Source: Cytophagales bacterium (GTDB taxonomy: Bacteria > Bacteroidota > Bacteroidia > Cytophagales > Cyclobacteriaceae). Taken from it: DNA of 5,811 bases. Below the pieces are notes generated by a model. That model was given only the letters and a program-made list of their open reading frames with translations, was not told the origin of the DNA and searched no databases. The first letter of the stretch is position 1; each line of letters starts with the position of its first letter. Positions 5,344 through 5,811 of this stretch are shown piece after piece. The stretch is taken from the NCBI GenBank assembly GCA_003500135.1, contig DNTA01000194.1, forward strand, positions 1 to 5,811. The letters are read 5' to 3'. The position numbers and the translations under genes were made by a program.

Positions 5344-5372
5344 TACTAAGTCAAATAGTTATCAACTGTCAA
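5344..5372 (-). promoter_or_regulatory. Possible promoter of the R-M operon
   Basis: On the minus strand a perfect TTGACA (5372-5367) is followed after 17 bases by TTAGTA (5349-5344), a weak -10-like hexamer. Transcription would start ahead of the palindrome at 5308-5323, so a bound controller could block it. If the host is Bacteroidota its main sigma factor prefers other boxes (TTTG and TAnnTTTG), and I find no clean match to those here. The call is therefore weak. Confidence 0.3.
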
Positions 5373-5386
5373 AAGTGGGTGGAATA

Positions 5387-5450
5387 AAACAGGCTCTTTT
5401 GCTTGCGAAGCGTAAGCCTTTTGCGATGGGGCAAGCAAATGTGCCTGTTT
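5387..5450. repeat. Large imperfect hairpin upstream of the R-M operon
   Basis: AAACAGGC (5387-5394) and TTGCTTGC (5399-5406) pair with GCAAGCAA (5431-5438) and GCCTGTTT (5443-5450). They are separated by a symmetric 4-base internal loop and capped by a 24-base loop. It lies between the R-M promoter and the insertion sequence end. It lacks the AAC...GTT layout and the arms of the four cassette sites, so I treat it as a different repeat, although GCGTTGG follows it at 5453-5459. Its role is unknown. It could also act as a terminator or a relic of a cassette boundary. Confidence 0.5.
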
Positions 5451-5470
5451 GAGCGTTGGCCTTTTTCGCA

Positions 5471-5811
5471 TGTCACGTCCTAAAATACGGCTACATGTTA
5501 TTTACTGAATTATGCCACATTTTTGTGGATTAAGTTTGGTGTTTTATAGTCTAAAGATAGGTGCAATCTTTTAGAGTTGTATAGGTTGATTGCGTTTTTA
5601 GTTGCCTTCTTAGCTTGAGCGATCGAGTAGAAGGTTTGATCGAGATAAAACTCGTCTTTTAAGATACCGTTTACTCGTTCAGCAATAGCATTTTCGTAGC
5701 AGTGATTTTCTTGGGTCATACTGATATCGATTTTCTTTTTTTTCAGTTCATTGGTATAGACGTTTGAGCAGTACTGGATACCTCTGTCAGAATGATGAAT
5801 AAGTCCATTGA
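5471..5811 (-). mobile_element. IS3-family insertion sequence, 3' part (runs off the window)
   Basis: The orfB-type transposase fragment identifies the family. Downstream of its stop the likely element end is at 5471, where the given strand reads TGTCACGTCCTAAAATACGG. IS3-family elements end in TG...CA, and the terminal repeat usually lies a few tens of bases beyond orfB. The other end is outside the window, so neither the inverted-repeat match nor a target duplication can be checked. Confidence 0.65.
5510..5811 (-). CDS. IS3-family transposase orfB, C-terminal fragment
   Basis: The reading frame stays open from the right edge of the window to TAA at 5510-5512. The gene is therefore cut by the window and does not start at the internal ATG at 5719. 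The visible 99 or so residues are the end of an rve-type DDE integrase domain. NGLIHHSDRGIQYCS contains the second catalytic Asp, and ENAIAERVNGILKDEF contains the catalytic Glu, separated by exactly 35 residues as is typical for IS3 enzymes. The tail YNSKRLHLSLDYKTP is the usual conserved C-terminus. It catalyses cut-out and insertion of the element together with a frameshift-linked orfA that must lie further right. No defect is seen in the part available. Confidence 0.92.
   Translation of the reverse strand, partial: NGLIHHSDRGIQYCSNVYTNELKKKKIDISMTQENHCYENAIAERVNGILKDEFYLDQTFYSIAQAKKATKNAINLYNSKRLHLSLDYKTPNLIHKNVA

Noticed and set aside
5387..5470. The hairpin region as the missing 5' cassette boundary of the R-M unit
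   Set aside because: The expected arm (GCACAAC on the given strand) is absent and the AAC...GTT layout is not met.

Overview
The window looks like an accessory region of a low-GC bacterium. I favour Bacteroidota because the leaders are AT-rich, Shine-Dalgarno signals are weak and the repeat style fits, but nothing here proves the taxon. All supported genes read right to left, on the minus strand.

Layout, in gene order from the right edge. 5471-5811 is the 3' end of an IS3-family insertion sequence, with an orfB (DDE) transposase fragment that runs off the window. 5290-5470 holds a large hairpin and the promoter/operator region of a restriction-modification (R-M) operon. 5289-2637 is that operon: an XRE-type controller, a DNA cytosine-5 methyltransferase and a PD-(D/E)XK restriction endonuclease that may be SacI-like. 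The genes are packed with a 2-base gap and a TAATG overlap. From 2636 to the left edge there are unrelated small genes: a membrane-anchored 206-aa protein, a soluble helical 117-aa protein, and a two-gene unit made of a YiiX-like permuted NlpC/P60 hydrolase and a small membrane-anchored protein.

The most interesting structure is what separates these genes. Four imperfect hairpin sites lie at about 8-73, 1121-1261, 1630-1770 and 2408-2543. Each runs AACG...GTT on the given strand (AACA...CGTT in gene orientation), which is the layout of integron attC sites. Each gene unit starts and ends with its own private inverted arms of 13-19 bp: GTTGCCACAC, GTTATAGGTA and GTTAGCAAAC, followed by further matches. 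This is the classic relationship between the two ends of an integron gene cassette. The genes fill the units almost edge to edge, with 18-25-nt leaders and no visible promoter.

Two regularities stand out. The start and end arms of all three complete units differ at exactly the 11th base, in the same way each time. Every stem substitution I could find makes a G.T wobble on the given strand, which is the integron 'bottom' strand, and an A.C mismatch on the other. The end boxes do not fit the textbook GTTRRRY consensus, so this is either a divergent integron cassette array or a related, undescribed cassette system. No integrase is in the window; it would be expected to the right. The R-M operon appears to be the next cassette upstream. 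Its 3' site is present, but its 5' arm (expected GTTGTGC...) is not visible.
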